Shown here: positions 16,324 to 25,271 of the stretch, in pieces
Position numbering within the stretch: the stretch's first letter is position 1
How the letters are laid out: each line of letters begins with the position of its first letter
Source of the DNA: Mycolicibacterium mageritense
GTDB lineage: Bacteria; Actinomycetota; Actinomycetes; Mycobacteriales; Mycobacteriaceae
NCBI RefSeq assembly: GCF_010727475.1
Contig: NZ_AP022567.1
Coordinates: 2,232,001-2,296,000 of the forward strand
DNA length: 64,000 nt
Reading direction: 5' to 3'
Notes under the pieces: generated by a model
Told to the model about the DNA's origin: nothing
What the model saw: only the letters and a program-made list of their open reading frames with translations
Database searches by the model: none
Made by a program: the position numbers and the translations under genes

Positions 16324-17081
16324 CGGAACTGCCGAACATCGCCCAGGCGTTGCCCGCCGTCGATCACGAACGTCTCCCCCGTCACCCAGCTCGCCGCATC
16401 GGAAACCAAGAAAGCGATGGCAGAACCGACGTCGTCGGGCTCACCGATCCGGCCCAGCGCTGTCGCCGAATTCAGTTGGTTCTCATGCTCTTTCCACAAT
16501 GCTTCGGCGAGCTTTGTGCGCACCACCCCGGGCGCCACGGCATTGACCCGCACGTTCGGTGACAGTTCCAGCGCCAGCTGTTTGGTGAGGTGGATCAGCG
16601 CGGCCTTGGAGGCGTTGTACAGCCCCAGGTTGGCCTCGAACCCGAAGCCGCCGATCGATGCGGTGTTGACCACCGCACCGCCGTGTTCGCCCATCCACGC
16701 GCGGGTCGCCAGCGAGGTCCACAGGATCGGCGCCCACAGGTTGACGTCGAGGGTCTTGGCGAATCGCGCGTGATCCTGGTCGATCACGGGGCCGAACGCC
16801 GGATTGGTGCCCGCGTTGTTGACCAGGATGTCGACGCTGCCGAACCGGTCCAGCGTCAGGTCGATGCAGCGTTTCGCGGCGTCCTCGTCGACGGCGTGCG
16901 CAGCGACACCGAGCGCGGAGCCACCGACCTCGACGGCCGCCGCATCGGCGGATTCCTGCTGCCGCGAGGTCAGCACCACGTTGCCACCGGCCGCCGCAAT
17001 CGCCTGCGCCGCAGCCAAACCGATACCGCGGGAGGCGCCGGTGATTATCGCGGTGCGCCCGCTGAGGTCGAGCCCTGTCAT
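16320..17081 (-). CDS. Short-chain dehydrogenase/reductase
   Basis: A 253-aa classical SDR. TGASRGIG is at ~14-21, NNAG at ~88-91, and the catalytic set is Ser142, Tyr155 and Lys159 in YNASKAA. It sits between an acyl-CoA dehydrogenase (4-bp overlap at 17078) and the APH-like kinase (4-bp overlap at 16320), so the three act together, probably in hydroxy- or oxoacyl-CoA conversion. Confidence 0.93.
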   Translation of the reverse strand: MTGLDLSGRTAIITGASRGIGLAAAQAIAAAGGNVVLTSRQQESADAAAVEVGGSALGVAAHAVDEDAAKRCIDLTLDRFGSVDILVNNAGTNPAFGPVIDQDHARFAKTLDVNLWAPILWTSLATRAWMGEHGGAVVNTASIGGFGFEANLGLYNASKAALIHLTKQLALELSPNVRVNAVAPGVVRTKLAEALWKEHENQLNSATALGRIGEPDDVGSAIAFLVSDAASWVTGETFVIDGGQRLGDVRQFR

Positions 17082-18298
17082 GCCGGTGTCCCCTTCCGGT
17101 ACTTGCCCAGCTCCTGGCGGGCGATGGCGCGCTTGTGCACCTCGTCCGGCCCGTCGGCGAGCCGCAGCGTGCGCAGGTGGGCCCAGGCCATGGCAAGCGG
17201 AAAGTCATCGGTGACCCCGCCCCCGCCGTGCACCTGGATGGCCCGGTCGACGATCTTCAACGCGATGTTGGGTGCGGCCACCTTGATGGCCGCGATCTCG
17301 GTGCGGGCCGCCTTGTTGCCGACGGTGTCCATCAGATGCGCCGCCTTGAGGGTGAGCAATCTGATCATCTCGATGTCGATGCGGGACTCGGCGATCCAGT
17401 CCTGGATGTTGGCGTTCTCGCTGATCGGCTTTCCGAACGTGACACGGGACTGTGCTCGCGTGCACAGCAATTCCAGGGCCCGCTCAGCCATCCCGATGGC
17501 CCGCATGCAGTGGTGGATACGTCCCGGACCCAGCCTGGCCTGGCTGATCGCGAAGCCCTCGCCTTCGCCCTTGAGCACGTCCTTGGCCGGCACCCGAACA
17601 TCGTCGAAGTCGATCTCGGCGTGCCCTTCGCGATCCTGATAGCCGAAGACGCCGAGGTTGCGACGGACGGTGATACCCGGCGCGTCGATCGGCACGACCA
17701 TCATCGACTGCTGGCGGTGCACCGCGGCGTCCGGATCGGTCTTGCCCATCACGATCAGCACCTTGCAGTTGCGGTGCATACCGTTGGAGGCAAACCACTT
17801 TCGTCCGTTGAGCACGTATTCGTCACCGTCGCGGACCATCGACATCTGCACGTTGGTCGCATCCGAGCTGGCCACCGCGGGCTCGGTCATCGCGAAGGCC
17901 GAGCGGATCGTGCCGTCCAGCAGCGGCTTGAGGTAGCGCTCCTTGTGCTCGTCGGTGCCGAACAGCGTGAGCACCTCCATGTTGCCGGTGTCCGGGGCAC
18001 TGCAGTTGCACGCCTCGGATGCGATGTGGCTGCGGCCCATGATCTCGGCGAGCGGCGCGTATTCCAGGTTGCTCAGGCCCGGGCCCCAATCGGGGTGCGG
18101 GTGAAACAGGTTCCACAGGCCACGCTTTCGCGCCTCGGCCTTGAGCTCTTCGAGAATCGGCGGATGGAAATGCGGGTCACCGGCTGCGGCCATCTGCTCG
18201 GCGTAGATCGGCTCGGCCGGATAGACCCGAGCGTCCATGAACTCGAGCAGGTCCGACTGGTACCGCTGAGCACGTTCGGACACATCGAACAAAGACAT
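17078..18298 (-). CDS. Acyl-CoA dehydrogenase, ACAD10/11-like
   Basis: A 406-aa flavoprotein. It has FAMTEPAVASSDATN in the beta domain, VLNGRKWFASNG, and the C-terminal HGGGGVTDDFPLA followed by ADGPDEVHKR. The ADGPDEVH motif replaces the EGTxEIQ of short/medium-chain enzymes and is characteristic of the ACAD10/11 class. The ATG at 18298 has AGAGG 7 nt upstream; an in-frame GTG lies 6 nt earlier. It starts the ACAD-SDR-APH operon. Confidence 0.92.
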   Translation of the reverse strand: MSLFDVSERAQRYQSDLLEFMDARVYPAEPIYAEQMAAAGDPHFHPPILEELKAEARKRGLWNLFHPHPDWGPGLSNLEYAPLAEIMGRSHIASEACNCSAPDTGNMEVLTLFGTDEHKERYLKPLLDGTIRSAFAMTEPAVASSDATNVQMSMVRDGDEYVLNGRKWFASNGMHRNCKVLIVMGKTDPDAAVHRQQSMMVVPIDAPGITVRRNLGVFGYQDREGHAEIDFDDVRVPAKDVLKGEGEGFAISQARLGPGRIHHCMRAIGMAERALELLCTRAQSRVTFGKPISENANIQDWIAESRIDIEMIRLLTLKAAHLMDTVGNKAARTEIAAIKVAAPNIALKIVDRAIQVHGGGGVTDDFPLAMAWAHLRTLRLADGPDEVHKRAIARQELGKYRKGTPA

Positions 18299-18367
18299 GT
18301 ACACACCTCTGAATGCGTTGGACTGATGACGTTTCCCACCCCATGTTGCGGCCGGAGCAACCGCGCT

Positions 18368-19078
18368 TCAGGCGATTTGTCGATTTCGCTGCGGGTGTCC
18401 GGCAGTCTGAACGTGACCGGCCAGCGCGCGATAGCCGTAGTAGTAGACGATCAGCTGCAGCCCCCACGTCGTCAACGCCGCGGTGTAGAACATTGTCCGG
18501 TTCACGTCGTCGCCCGGCACCTGATAGAAGTCATATGTCGCCGCGATGACGGCTCCCATGACGGTGACGGTCGCGACGCGCACCGCGTGACCTCGCTCGC
18601 CGACACGCCACAACCGGGCCGCGAAATACATGAGGAAAATGCTGGTGAGCACATTCACCACGACCAGGAACACGGCACCGGCGAGCCCGATGTGGTGGGT
18701 CTCGGGGTCCGCCGTGCGGAAGGCGTAGAACGTCAGACCGAGTCCGACCACGCCGGCGAGCACGAAGACCCCGATGTCGACTGTGCGTGACGGGTGGTAA
18801 CCGTGGGTGACGGCCATCAATCCCAGCACCAGGATCAGAGTGATGCCCACCGACCTGGAGAACGCATCGAAGAAGACCGCGACGTGAAAGCTCGCGCTGT
18901 CCTGGCTCAGCCGCAGCAACCCGTAGATCAGGAAGTTGACCCCGGAAGTAGCGACGATGATCCATTCGAGTCCGAGCAGGTAGTTCTTGTGGTTCCGGAT
19001 GAACTTCCACCCGTAGGTGAACCCGGCGAAGATCATGAGGAGATCCGCGAGGGCGAACAATCCGCCGATGACGTCCAT
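18368..19078 (-). CDS. Seven-helix integral membrane protein, unknown function
   Basis: 236 aa with seven hydrophobic helices, beginning with LFALADLLMIFAGFTYGWKF and ending with TTWGLQLIVYYYGYRA, joined by short loops, then a basic cytoplasmic tail. I recognise no family. It begins 22 bp after the FAD-oxidase gene and is the last member of the operon controlled by the operator at 22995-23015. A role in import or sensing of the substrate oxidised by the island is possible but not shown. Confidence 0.75.
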   Translation of the reverse strand: MDVIGGLFALADLLMIFAGFTYGWKFIRNHKNYLLGLEWIIVATSGVNFLIYGLLRLSQDSASFHVAVFFDAFSRSVGITLILVLGLMAVTHGYHPSRTVDIGVFVLAGVVGLGLTFYAFRTADPETHHIGLAGAVFLVVVNVLTSIFLMYFAARLWRVGERGHAVRVATVTVMGAVIAATYDFYQVPGDDVNRTMFYTAALTTWGLQLIVYYYGYRALAGHVQTAGHPQRNRQIA

Positions 19079-19100
19079 GTCTGCTCCCTGGTGATGGTTG

Positions 19101-20390
19101 TTATGCGCGGGCGAGGCGGTCGAGGGCCCGGTCGGCGAACCAACCGAGGTTCAGGGCGGGCTGGCTGACGAAGCTGGGCCAGAATCTGCCGGTGTGCCAG
19201 ATGGTCTTGAGATCCTCGGGCATGGATTCACCGGAGAGTCGGCCCGCGAGCAGGTGACCGACATACTGCGCCTGGGCGAAGCCATGTCCGTTGCACGCCA
19301 ACGAATACAACACTTTGGGCGAGGCCTCTCCGGCCACGGGCAACCACGTGGAGCTCATACCGATCCAGCCGCCCCAGGCCCGTTGTGGAGCGACGTCGTG
19401 CAACCCGGGGAAGCGCTCCCGGAAGCCGCGGACGAGGTCGTCGACCACGGGAGTCGACGGGGTCCGCGCGGACAGCGGTCCCGTGGTCGTCTCGAGGCGG
19501 CGGGTTCCGAAGACGATCGTGTTCCGAGGGGTCACCCGGTAGCTCTCCAGGATCATGTGCGCGGTCACCAGCGGCGCGCGACTGGTCCAGCCGACGGCGT
19601 CGAGACGCTCGGGGGCAACCGGCTCGGTCTCCACCAACGACGTCCAGACCGGCGAGACCAGTCGGCGCGGCGTGATCGACAGATCCCTCCCGTAGGCATT
19701 CGCTGTGAGCAACGCCTGCCTGGCGTGTACCCGGCCGCCGGGGGTCTCGATGGTCACCCCTGACGCGTGGTCGACGACGTTCTGCACCCGGGTGTGCTCG
19801 AATACCCTTGCCCGAGAACTCAACACGGCATCGCGGAGGCCGAGGACATACTTGCCCGGGTTCAGCGTGCCGCCGATACCTTCGCGCATGCCACCGAGGA
19901 AGCCGTCCGGCAATCCGGCTGCCGGCCCTTCGACGAACTCGGCCGACGATCCCGCTGCCGCCATGATCTTCGCATTCCGGCGGGCCTTCCGCAGTTGCCC
20001 CTTCGATACTGCGGCCTGCACGATGCCGACCTTCTCGAAGTCGCAGTCGATGCCCCGGCCCGCGATGGCATCCTGCGTGAATTCGACCGCGGCCTCGGCG
20101 TACCGGAACAACGCACGAACCTTGCTGCGGGAGAACAGCAGTGCCAGCAATCCGGGATCCGCCGCAACCGAGTTGGTGACGTATCCGGCGTTACGTGAGC
20201 TCGCGCCCCACCCGCAGGTCTGAGCCTCGAGAAGCACGACGTCGGCACCGGATTCGGCCAGCCGCAGCGCCGCGGTCATCCCGCCGACACCGCCTCCGAT
20301 GACGGCGACATCGCACGTCACTCCCTCGGCAACTGACGGCTGCACGTCGGCGGGCAGAGGAGCCCAGCCCGTTTCAGTGAGCAGCTGCAT
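19101..20390 (-). CDS. FAD-dependent oxidoreductase (DAO / PuuB-OrdL type)
   Basis: A 429-aa D-amino-acid-oxidase-fold enzyme. The N-terminal dinucleotide motif DVAVIGGGVGGMTAALRLAE is at ~28-47, followed by the typical GWGASSRNAGYVTNS active-site region. The C-terminal half has WGGWIGMSSTWLPVAG and LYSLACNGHGFAQAQYVGHL. Relatives (gamma-glutamylputrescine oxidase, glycine/sarcosine oxidases) oxidise amines or N-substituted amino acids to imines with H2O2. It overlaps the upstream saccharopine-dehydrogenase-like gene by 17 bp, so it belongs to the same operon. The substrate is unknown; an amine is likely. Confidence 0.88.
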   Translation of the reverse strand: MQLLTETGWAPLPADVQPSVAEGVTCDVAVIGGGVGGMTAALRLAESGADVVLLEAQTCGWGASSRNAGYVTNSVAADPGLLALLFSRSKVRALFRYAEAAVEFTQDAIAGRGIDCDFEKVGIVQAAVSKGQLRKARRNAKIMAAAGSSAEFVEGPAAGLPDGFLGGMREGIGGTLNPGKYVLGLRDAVLSSRARVFEHTRVQNVVDHASGVTIETPGGRVHARQALLTANAYGRDLSITPRRLVSPVWTSLVETEPVAPERLDAVGWTSRAPLVTAHMILESYRVTPRNTIVFGTRRLETTTGPLSARTPSTPVVDDLVRGFRERFPGLHDVAPQRAWGGWIGMSSTWLPVAGEASPKVLYSLACNGHGFAQAQYVGHLLAGRLSGESMPEDLKTIWHTGRFWPSFVSQPALNLGWFADRALDRLARA

Positions 20391-21702
20391 CAGACGCGAC
20401 CTTTCGGGATGTCACTGCGGTGCTCGGAGTGACCACTGCTTCGACAACCTGGTGCAGCGGAGCCCCGCCCGTTGCTGCCAACGCGTGGTAGAAGGTTTCC
20501 GGGTCTACCCAGTCCTCGGGCGCCAGAACCCCCGACCGCTGTCCCAGTTGATCGATCGCCACGAGCATGAACGCAGCGGTGGCCGACCCGGTGAGCGACG
20601 CCATGGTGGTCCACGGAGTACCGGGCCCGCTCACCGGCGCTCGCCGTACCGAAACCACCGGCTGCCCATCGCGTTTGCCCGTCACCCGCACGTAGTTCGT
20701 ACCCCGGAACGGGGGATGCTTCTTGGCCGCCGATGTCGCCATGAACTTCAGTACCTCGACCGGGCCGATCTCACGGCGACGAATGGTGCCCCAGAGTCCC
20801 GACAGTGCGTACCGCCACACCTTGAGTGACCCGGTCTTGTCGGTCAGGAGGTCGTTGATGAAGTCGATGGCCTCGTCCATCGAGATCTTCTTGTCCTGCA
20901 CGGCCACTGCGACGCCGCGCATGATGCCGTTGGTCGGTGGCGGATCGAGGGCACCCAGCACCCGAATGCGATCGGCTCCCGGCCAGCGCCGAGGCAGCGT
21001 CACCGCCTCTGGATGCGCGCACTCGTAGAACCGGTAGGCGCCGCCGAGGGAGTTGCCGACGTCGAATACGTCGGTCTCCAGGAACGTTTGATGGGTCACC
21101 GCGCGGCCGTGCTCCCAGGTGTGGCACGGCCCGGCGAATCCCCGGATCGCGTGGTCGAGCACCGCGCGCCCGAACGGCACCGGCCCCTCATCACCGGTCA
21201 CCCAGCAGATGTCGATGCGTTCGACAACATCCATGTCGCGTGCCGCGTCAGCAGTCATCACATTGGTGTATCCCGGAGATGCCCCACAGCAGATGAGGAT
21301 CGGGACGCCCGCGGCCTTGGCTTTCGCGTCGAGTGCCAGCGCCGCCCGGGTACTGGCCTCGTCATCGTCGAGATCCAGGTAGGGCACCTTCTTTTCGATG
21401 CACGCCGCCATCACCGGTTCTGCGGTGCGGTTGTACGGGCCCGCGCCCAGCACGACGAGATCCGCGCCGTCGATGGCCTCGCGCAACGCGGCACCGTCGA
21501 AGAGGTCGAAGGACCCGACCGTCGTCGAGCCGGCGGGCAGCGTCTTGACGAAATCCCGCAGGGTTTCGGGCCGGATGTCGTACAGCTCCAACTTCCAGTC
21601 CCCGGCACCGGCGGCCTTTGCGAAACGTTCGATCGCGACGCGGCACATCTCACCGGCGGCGCCGATGAAGACGATCCGCTTCGTGGACTCAGTGTGCTGC
21701 AT
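20374..21702 (-). CDS. Saccharopine dehydrogenase-like NAD(P)-binding protein (paralogue 2)
   Basis: 442 aa. The N-terminal Rossmann segment is RIVFIGAAGEMCRVAIERFA, followed by GPYNRTAEPVMAACIEKKVP and CCGASPGYTNVMTADAA. These are seen in the saccharopine-dehydrogenase/trans-acting-enoyl-reductase superfamily. It is clearly a paralogue of the gene just upstream (same motifs in order). The ATG at 21702 has GAGAGGAGA upstream and overlaps the upstream gene by 14 nt. True lysine-pathway function is unlikely given the oxidase/BVMO setting; it may reduce or hydrolyse an imine or carbonyl. Confidence 0.82.
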   Translation of the reverse strand: MQHTESTKRIVFIGAAGEMCRVAIERFAKAAGAGDWKLELYDIRPETLRDFVKTLPAGSTTVGSFDLFDGAALREAIDGADLVVLGAGPYNRTAEPVMAACIEKKVPYLDLDDDEASTRAALALDAKAKAAGVPILICCGASPGYTNVMTADAARDMDVVERIDICWVTGDEGPVPFGRAVLDHAIRGFAGPCHTWEHGRAVTHQTFLETDVFDVGNSLGGAYRFYECAHPEAVTLPRRWPGADRIRVLGALDPPPTNGIMRGVAVAVQDKKISMDEAIDFINDLLTDKTGSLKVWRYALSGLWGTIRRREIGPVEVLKFMATSAAKKHPPFRGTNYVRVTGKRDGQPVVSVRRAPVSGPGTPWTTMASLTGSATAAFMLVAIDQLGQRSGVLAPEDWVDPETFYHALAATGGAPLHQVVEAVVTPSTAVTSRKVASDAAAH

Positions 21703-22948
21703 CGAGGATCTCCTCTCGCGGGGTGCCGACACGTTCGAGCCCCTTGTAGAACTTCTCCGGCTCGACCCATTCCTCAGGTGTGAATACTCCTGCACGAGTT
21801 CCGGTTTCCTCGTCGAGCGCCACCAACATGAACGCGGCGCAGGCCGTCCCCGTCGCCGCCGCCATATCGGTGAACAGGTAGGTGCCCGGACCGCACACCG
21901 GGGTGCGCCGGCTCGCCACAGCGGGCAGGCCGTTCCGGAGACCCGTCACTTCGACCTTCAATCCCGACTTGTACGGGAAGGTATGCCCCACCGCCGCGAG
22001 AGCGAGGAACTTGACCAGCTCGGTGCGTGACGCCTCTCCGGTACGCACGAGATCCCATAAGCCGGATATCGCGTGTCGCCAGCCCTTCAGGCTGCCGAAC
22101 TTGTTGGTCAGCAAGGCCTCCAGGAAGTCGATCGCTTCCTCGACGGGCATCTTGCCCTTCTGCACGGCCAGGCCCACGCCGCGGACGAGGCCGTTGTAGG
22201 GTGCCGGGTCCAGTCCACCGAAACACCGGATGTTCTTGGCATTCGGGTACTTCCGCGGCAATGTCACGGGTTCGGGGTGCGCGGTCTCGTGCACCATGGT
22301 CAGCCCCAGCCCGCCGCCCAGCTCCGTCCACCGAGTCTCCAGCCAGGACTGGTGCATGACCGGTCCACCGTTCTGCCAGGTCATACAGGGCCCTGCGGCG
22401 ACGCGCAGCATGTGGTCGAGAACTGCACGACCGATCGATCCGCGCTCATCGCCGACGACCCAATACACATCGATGTTCTCTACGGTGTCCAGTTCGCCTG
22501 CCGCGTCGGCAACCATCACGTTGGTGAACCCTGGTGAGGCACCACAGCCGATGTACATCGGCACCCCGGCCGCTCGGGCGTCGTCGTTGAGCGACAGCCC
22601 GTGCAGGGTGCTCTCGATGTCGTCATCGAAGTCCAGATAGGGCACCTTGGCCGCCAGACACGCTTCCATCACGGGTCCGGCCGTGCGGTTGTAGGGACCG
22701 GCGCCGAGCACGACGAGCGCGGCGCCCTCGATGGCGTTGCGCAGGCCCTCGCGGTCATACAGGTCGAGCCGCGCGGCGGTGGCGAGACCGGCAGGCAGTC
22801 GCTGCACCAGCTGATCGAGGAGCTCGGGACGAATGTCGTAGAGCGCGAGCTCCCAGTCACCCTCCGCGATTGCGAACCGTTCGATGGCGAGACGGCACAT
22901 CTCGCCGGCGGCGCCGATGAAGACGACCCGTCGTCGGCTGTTGGCCAT
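21689..22948 (-). CDS. Saccharopine dehydrogenase-like NAD(P)-binding protein (paralogue 1)
   Basis: 419 aa. It carries RVVFIGAAGEMCRLAIERFA at residues ~7-26, GPYNRTAGPVMEACLAAKVP, CGASPGFTNVMVADAAGEL and a C-terminal PVCGPGTYLFTDMAAATG. It lies directly behind the TetR1 stop and the operator at 22995-23015 and heads a four-gene operon (two paralogues, FAD oxidase, 7-TM protein). The tandem paralogues with a 14-nt overlap suggest a heteromeric enzyme. The reaction is not known. Confidence 0.82.
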   Translation of the reverse strand: MANSRRRVVFIGAAGEMCRLAIERFAIAEGDWELALYDIRPELLDQLVQRLPAGLATAARLDLYDREGLRNAIEGAALVVLGAGPYNRTAGPVMEACLAAKVPYLDFDDDIESTLHGLSLNDDARAAGVPMYIGCGASPGFTNVMVADAAGELDTVENIDVYWVVGDERGSIGRAVLDHMLRVAAGPCMTWQNGGPVMHQSWLETRWTELGGGLGLTMVHETAHPEPVTLPRKYPNAKNIRCFGGLDPAPYNGLVRGVGLAVQKGKMPVEEAIDFLEALLTNKFGSLKGWRHAISGLWDLVRTGEASRTELVKFLALAAVGHTFPYKSGLKVEVTGLRNGLPAVASRRTPVCGPGTYLFTDMAAATGTACAAFMLVALDEETGTRAGVFTPEEWVEPEKFYKGLERVGTPREEILDAAH

Positions 22949-22994
22949 GACTTTCTCCCTCTACTGGCGCCCGTACCTGGCGGCGAGCTCTGAA

Positions 22995-23015
22995 TCAAAC
23001 TCGATTCGACTTCGA
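22995..23015 (-). promoter_or_regulatory. Island operator site A
   Basis: Reading the minus strand: TCGA-AGTC-GAATCGA-GT-TTGA, matching the island consensus WCGA(N4)GAATCGW(N2)TYGA. It lies in the 69-bp gap between the TetR1 stop (23018) and the first gene of the downstream operon (start 22948). Confidence 0.75.
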
Positions 23016-23017
23016 CT

Positions 23018-23674
23018 TTAAGAGCCACCCCGTCGAACTGTCAATACCCCCGAGTCAGGCGCGTACGTGGCGAGATACGCCGTGAGCATGCGACGCGCTT
23101 CGTCGATGGTGGCGTCGTCGCCCGTCGGACACCGCTGGAACGCGATGTCGAACGGGCGGTGCCCCATCTCGAACACGAATCGGACGATGAACTGTGGTGT
23201 GTCGCCGCAGAGCAGCTCCCGTTCGACGAGGAAGCGCCACAGCCGCTCCGCCCACATCGCATGGAACTCGTCGGCCATGTCGGCGAGGGCCGGAGAGCGG
23301 CCGACGAACCACAGCTGGACGAACGCGGGGTGCGCCCGGAAGTACGCGAGGAACAGATCGATCAGGGCATCGACACTGCCGCGCAAGCTGTCCGGACCTG
23401 GATTCTCCAGCACCGCCCCGAAGTGCGCGTCGATGGTGCAGATGTGCCTGCGGGCAAGCTCGGCGTCGACCTGCTCACGGTCCGCGAAGTAGTGGTAGAG
23501 CGACGCGGTCGGAATGCCGGCATGCTCACCGATGGCCTTGAGGGTGGCGGCGGCGTAGCCCTGATCGGCAAGCAACGTTTCGGCGACGTCGAGGATGGTC
23601 CGCATCCGTTCGACCCCGCGACGCTGCAGGGCCGTGGGACGCATCACGGAACGGTCCGATTCTTTTTCGAACAC
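23018..23674 (-). CDS. TetR-family regulator 1 of the oxidative island
   Basis: 218 aa. The HTH LKAIGEHAGIPTASLYHYFAD and preceding ERMRTILDVAETLLADQGYAAAT are almost identical to those of the second island regulator at 31605-32255, and the ligand domains are also alignable (FVQLWFVGRS, FDIAFQRCPTGDDAT-DEARRML). The start is GTG at 23674; a TACGAT -10 box ends 8 nt before it, so the mRNA is probably leaderless. The start codon lies inside an operator copy, indicating tight autorepression. It is divergent from an EthA-like BVMO, recalling ethR-ethA. Confidence 0.93.
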   Translation of the reverse strand: MFEKESDRSVMRPTALQRRGVERMRTILDVAETLLADQGYAAATLKAIGEHAGIPTASLYHYFADREQVDAELARRHICTIDAHFGAVLENPGPDSLRGSVDALIDLFLAYFRAHPAFVQLWFVGRSPALADMADEFHAMWAERLWRFLVERELLCGDTPQFIVRFVFEMGHRPFDIAFQRCPTGDDATIDEARRMLTAYLATYAPDSGVLTVRRGGS

Positions 23675-23687
23675 GATTCGAGATCGT
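23667..23687 (-). promoter_or_regulatory. Island operator site E overlapping the TetR1 start
   Basis: Minus strand: ACGA-TCTC-GAATCGT-GT-TCGA. The site covers most of the TACGAT -10 box (23683-23688) and the GTG start codon (23672-23674) of TetR1. Occupancy would block initiation of transcription of the regulator itself. Confidence 0.7.
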
Positions 23688-23719
23688 ACCGTTGACGAGC
23701 GGATCGTCGCGAGCTAAAT

Positions 23720-23740
23720 TCGATCACGAATCGACTTTGA
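23720..23740 (+). promoter_or_regulatory. Island operator site C, BVMO promoter
   Basis: TCGA-TCAC-GAATCGA-CT-TTGA, 27 nt upstream of the BVMO ATG at 23768. It matches the island consensus in every fixed position. With site E in the same 93-bp divergent region, it allows coordinated control of regulator and BVMO. Confidence 0.75.
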
Positions 23741-23767
23741 TTTTGTCGCCACTGCCAGGAGAGACCC

Positions 23768-25255
23768 ATGACCACAACGAAGACCACGGACTTCGACGTC
23801 TTGGTTGTCGGCGCAGGGATTTCCGGGATCGGCGCCGCCTATCACCTGAAGACATTCCGACCAGCCACGACGTTCGCCGTCCTGGAGGGCCGTGATTCGA
23901 TCGGCGGCACGTGGAACCTGCACCAGTACCCTGGCATCCGTTCCGACTCGGACATGCCCACGTTCGGCTACGGCTTCAAGCCGTGGACCCACCGCAAGGC
24001 GATCGCCGACGGCCACATCATCCTGGACTACCTGCAGCAGACCCTCGACGAGTTCGATCTCGGTCAACACATCCGTTTCGGATACAAGGTGCAGTCCGCG
24101 AATTTCGATACGACGCAGGGGCGCTGGACGCTGACCGCCACAGATCCGGCGACGAGTGAGACCACGACCTTCACCTCGCGGTTTTTGTTTCTGGGGACGG
24201 GATACTACGACTACGACGAGCCCTTCACCCCGGAGTTCGCCGGCCGGGAAGACTTCGCGGGCTCCGTCGTCCACCCGCAGCACTGGCCCGTCGACCTCGA
24301 CTACACGGGCAAGCGTGTCGTCGTGATCGGCAGTGGCGCAACGGCTGTCACACTGATCCCGTCGATGGCCGACAAGACCGCCCACATCACGATGCTGCAG
24401 CGCTCACCCAGCTACGTGTTCTCGATCCCCGCCTCCGATCCGATCGCCAACGTGCTGAACAGGGCACTCGGCCACAAGCGCGCATCGAAGGTGATCCGCA
24501 GGAAGAACGTGGCTCTCGGCCGCGGGGTCTTCAAGGCCTGCGAGCGCTGGCCCAAACTCATGCGCAAGCTGCTGATCGGCTGTGTGCGTATGCAGGTACC
24601 CAAGCACTTCGACGTCGACACCCACTTCACGCCGCGATACAACCCGTGGGAGCAACGGCTCGCCATGGTGCCCAACGGGGATCTGTTCAAGGCGATTTCG
24701 GCCGGGAAGGCGTCGGTGGTCACTGACCGGATCGACCGGTTCACCAGGACCGGCATCCTGCTGGAATCCGGTCAGGAGCTCACCGCCGACATCATCGTCA
24801 CCGCGACCGGACTGAACATGTCGCCCTTCGGCAAGATCCAGCTCAATGTCGACGGCAGGGCCGTCAATCTTCCCGACACGACTGCGTACAAAGCGATGAT
24901 GCTGTCCGGTGTACCCAACTTCGCGTATGCCGTCGGGTACACCAACATCGCCTGGACCCTCAAGGTGGACCTGGTCTGCGAGCACTTCTGCCGCCTGCTG
25001 GACTACATGGACGCACACGGTCATGACACCGTCGTCCCCGTGTTGGACGACCCGACCATGGATCGCGTGCCGATGATGGACATGACCTCGGGTTATGTGC
25101 AGCGGGCGATCGCGAAGTTCCCACGGGCCGGCACCAACGGCCCGTGGACGCTCAAGCACGCCTACGAATTCGACGTTGCGCGACTGCGTCACGGGCCGGT
25201 GGAAGACGACGCCCTGCGGTTCACTCCGAAACAGCCTGCCCTCGTGGTGTCCTGA
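23768..25255 (+). CDS. Type I Baeyer-Villiger monooxygenase (EthA/MymA-like)
   Basis: A 495-aa FAD/NADPH flavoprotein. FAD motif GAGISG is at 15-20, the BVMO fingerprint F-x-G-x3-H-x3-W reads FAGSVVHPQHW at 163-173, and the NADPH motif GSGATA is at 188-193. YPGIRSDSDMPTFGY, MLQRSPSYVFSIP and MVPNGDLFKAI match the M. tuberculosis EthA/MymA group, which convert ketones to esters, oxidise sulfur and activate thioamide prodrugs. It is followed, after 16 nt, by an alpha/beta hydrolase that could cleave the ester. Control is by the divergent TetR through site C. Confidence 0.93.
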   Translation: MTTTKTTDFDVLVVGAGISGIGAAYHLKTFRPATTFAVLEGRDSIGGTWNLHQYPGIRSDSDMPTFGYGFKPWTHRKAIADGHIILDYLQQTLDEFDLGQHIRFGYKVQSANFDTTQGRWTLTATDPATSETTTFTSRFLFLGTGYYDYDEPFTPEFAGREDFAGSVVHPQHWPVDLDYTGKRVVVIGSGATAVTLIPSMADKTAHITMLQRSPSYVFSIPASDPIANVLNRALGHKRASKVIRRKNVALGRGVFKACERWPKLMRKLLIGCVRMQVPKHFDVDTHFTPRYNPWEQRLAMVPNGDLFKAISAGKASVVTDRIDRFTRTGILLESGQELTADIIVTATGLNMSPFGKIQLNVDGRAVNLPDTTAYKAMMLSGVPNFAYAVGYTNIAWTLKVDLVCEHFCRLLDYMDAHGHDTVVPVLDDPTMDRVPMMDMTSGYVQRAIAKFPRAGTNGPWTLKHAYEFDVARLRHGPVEDDALRFTPKQPALVVS

Positions 25256-25271
25256 GCGGAAAGCGATCACG

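Noticed and set aside
20374..22948. Saccharopine-dehydrogenase-like genes as lysine metabolism
   Set aside because: No lysine pathway partners; they are in an oxidase operon under the island operator.
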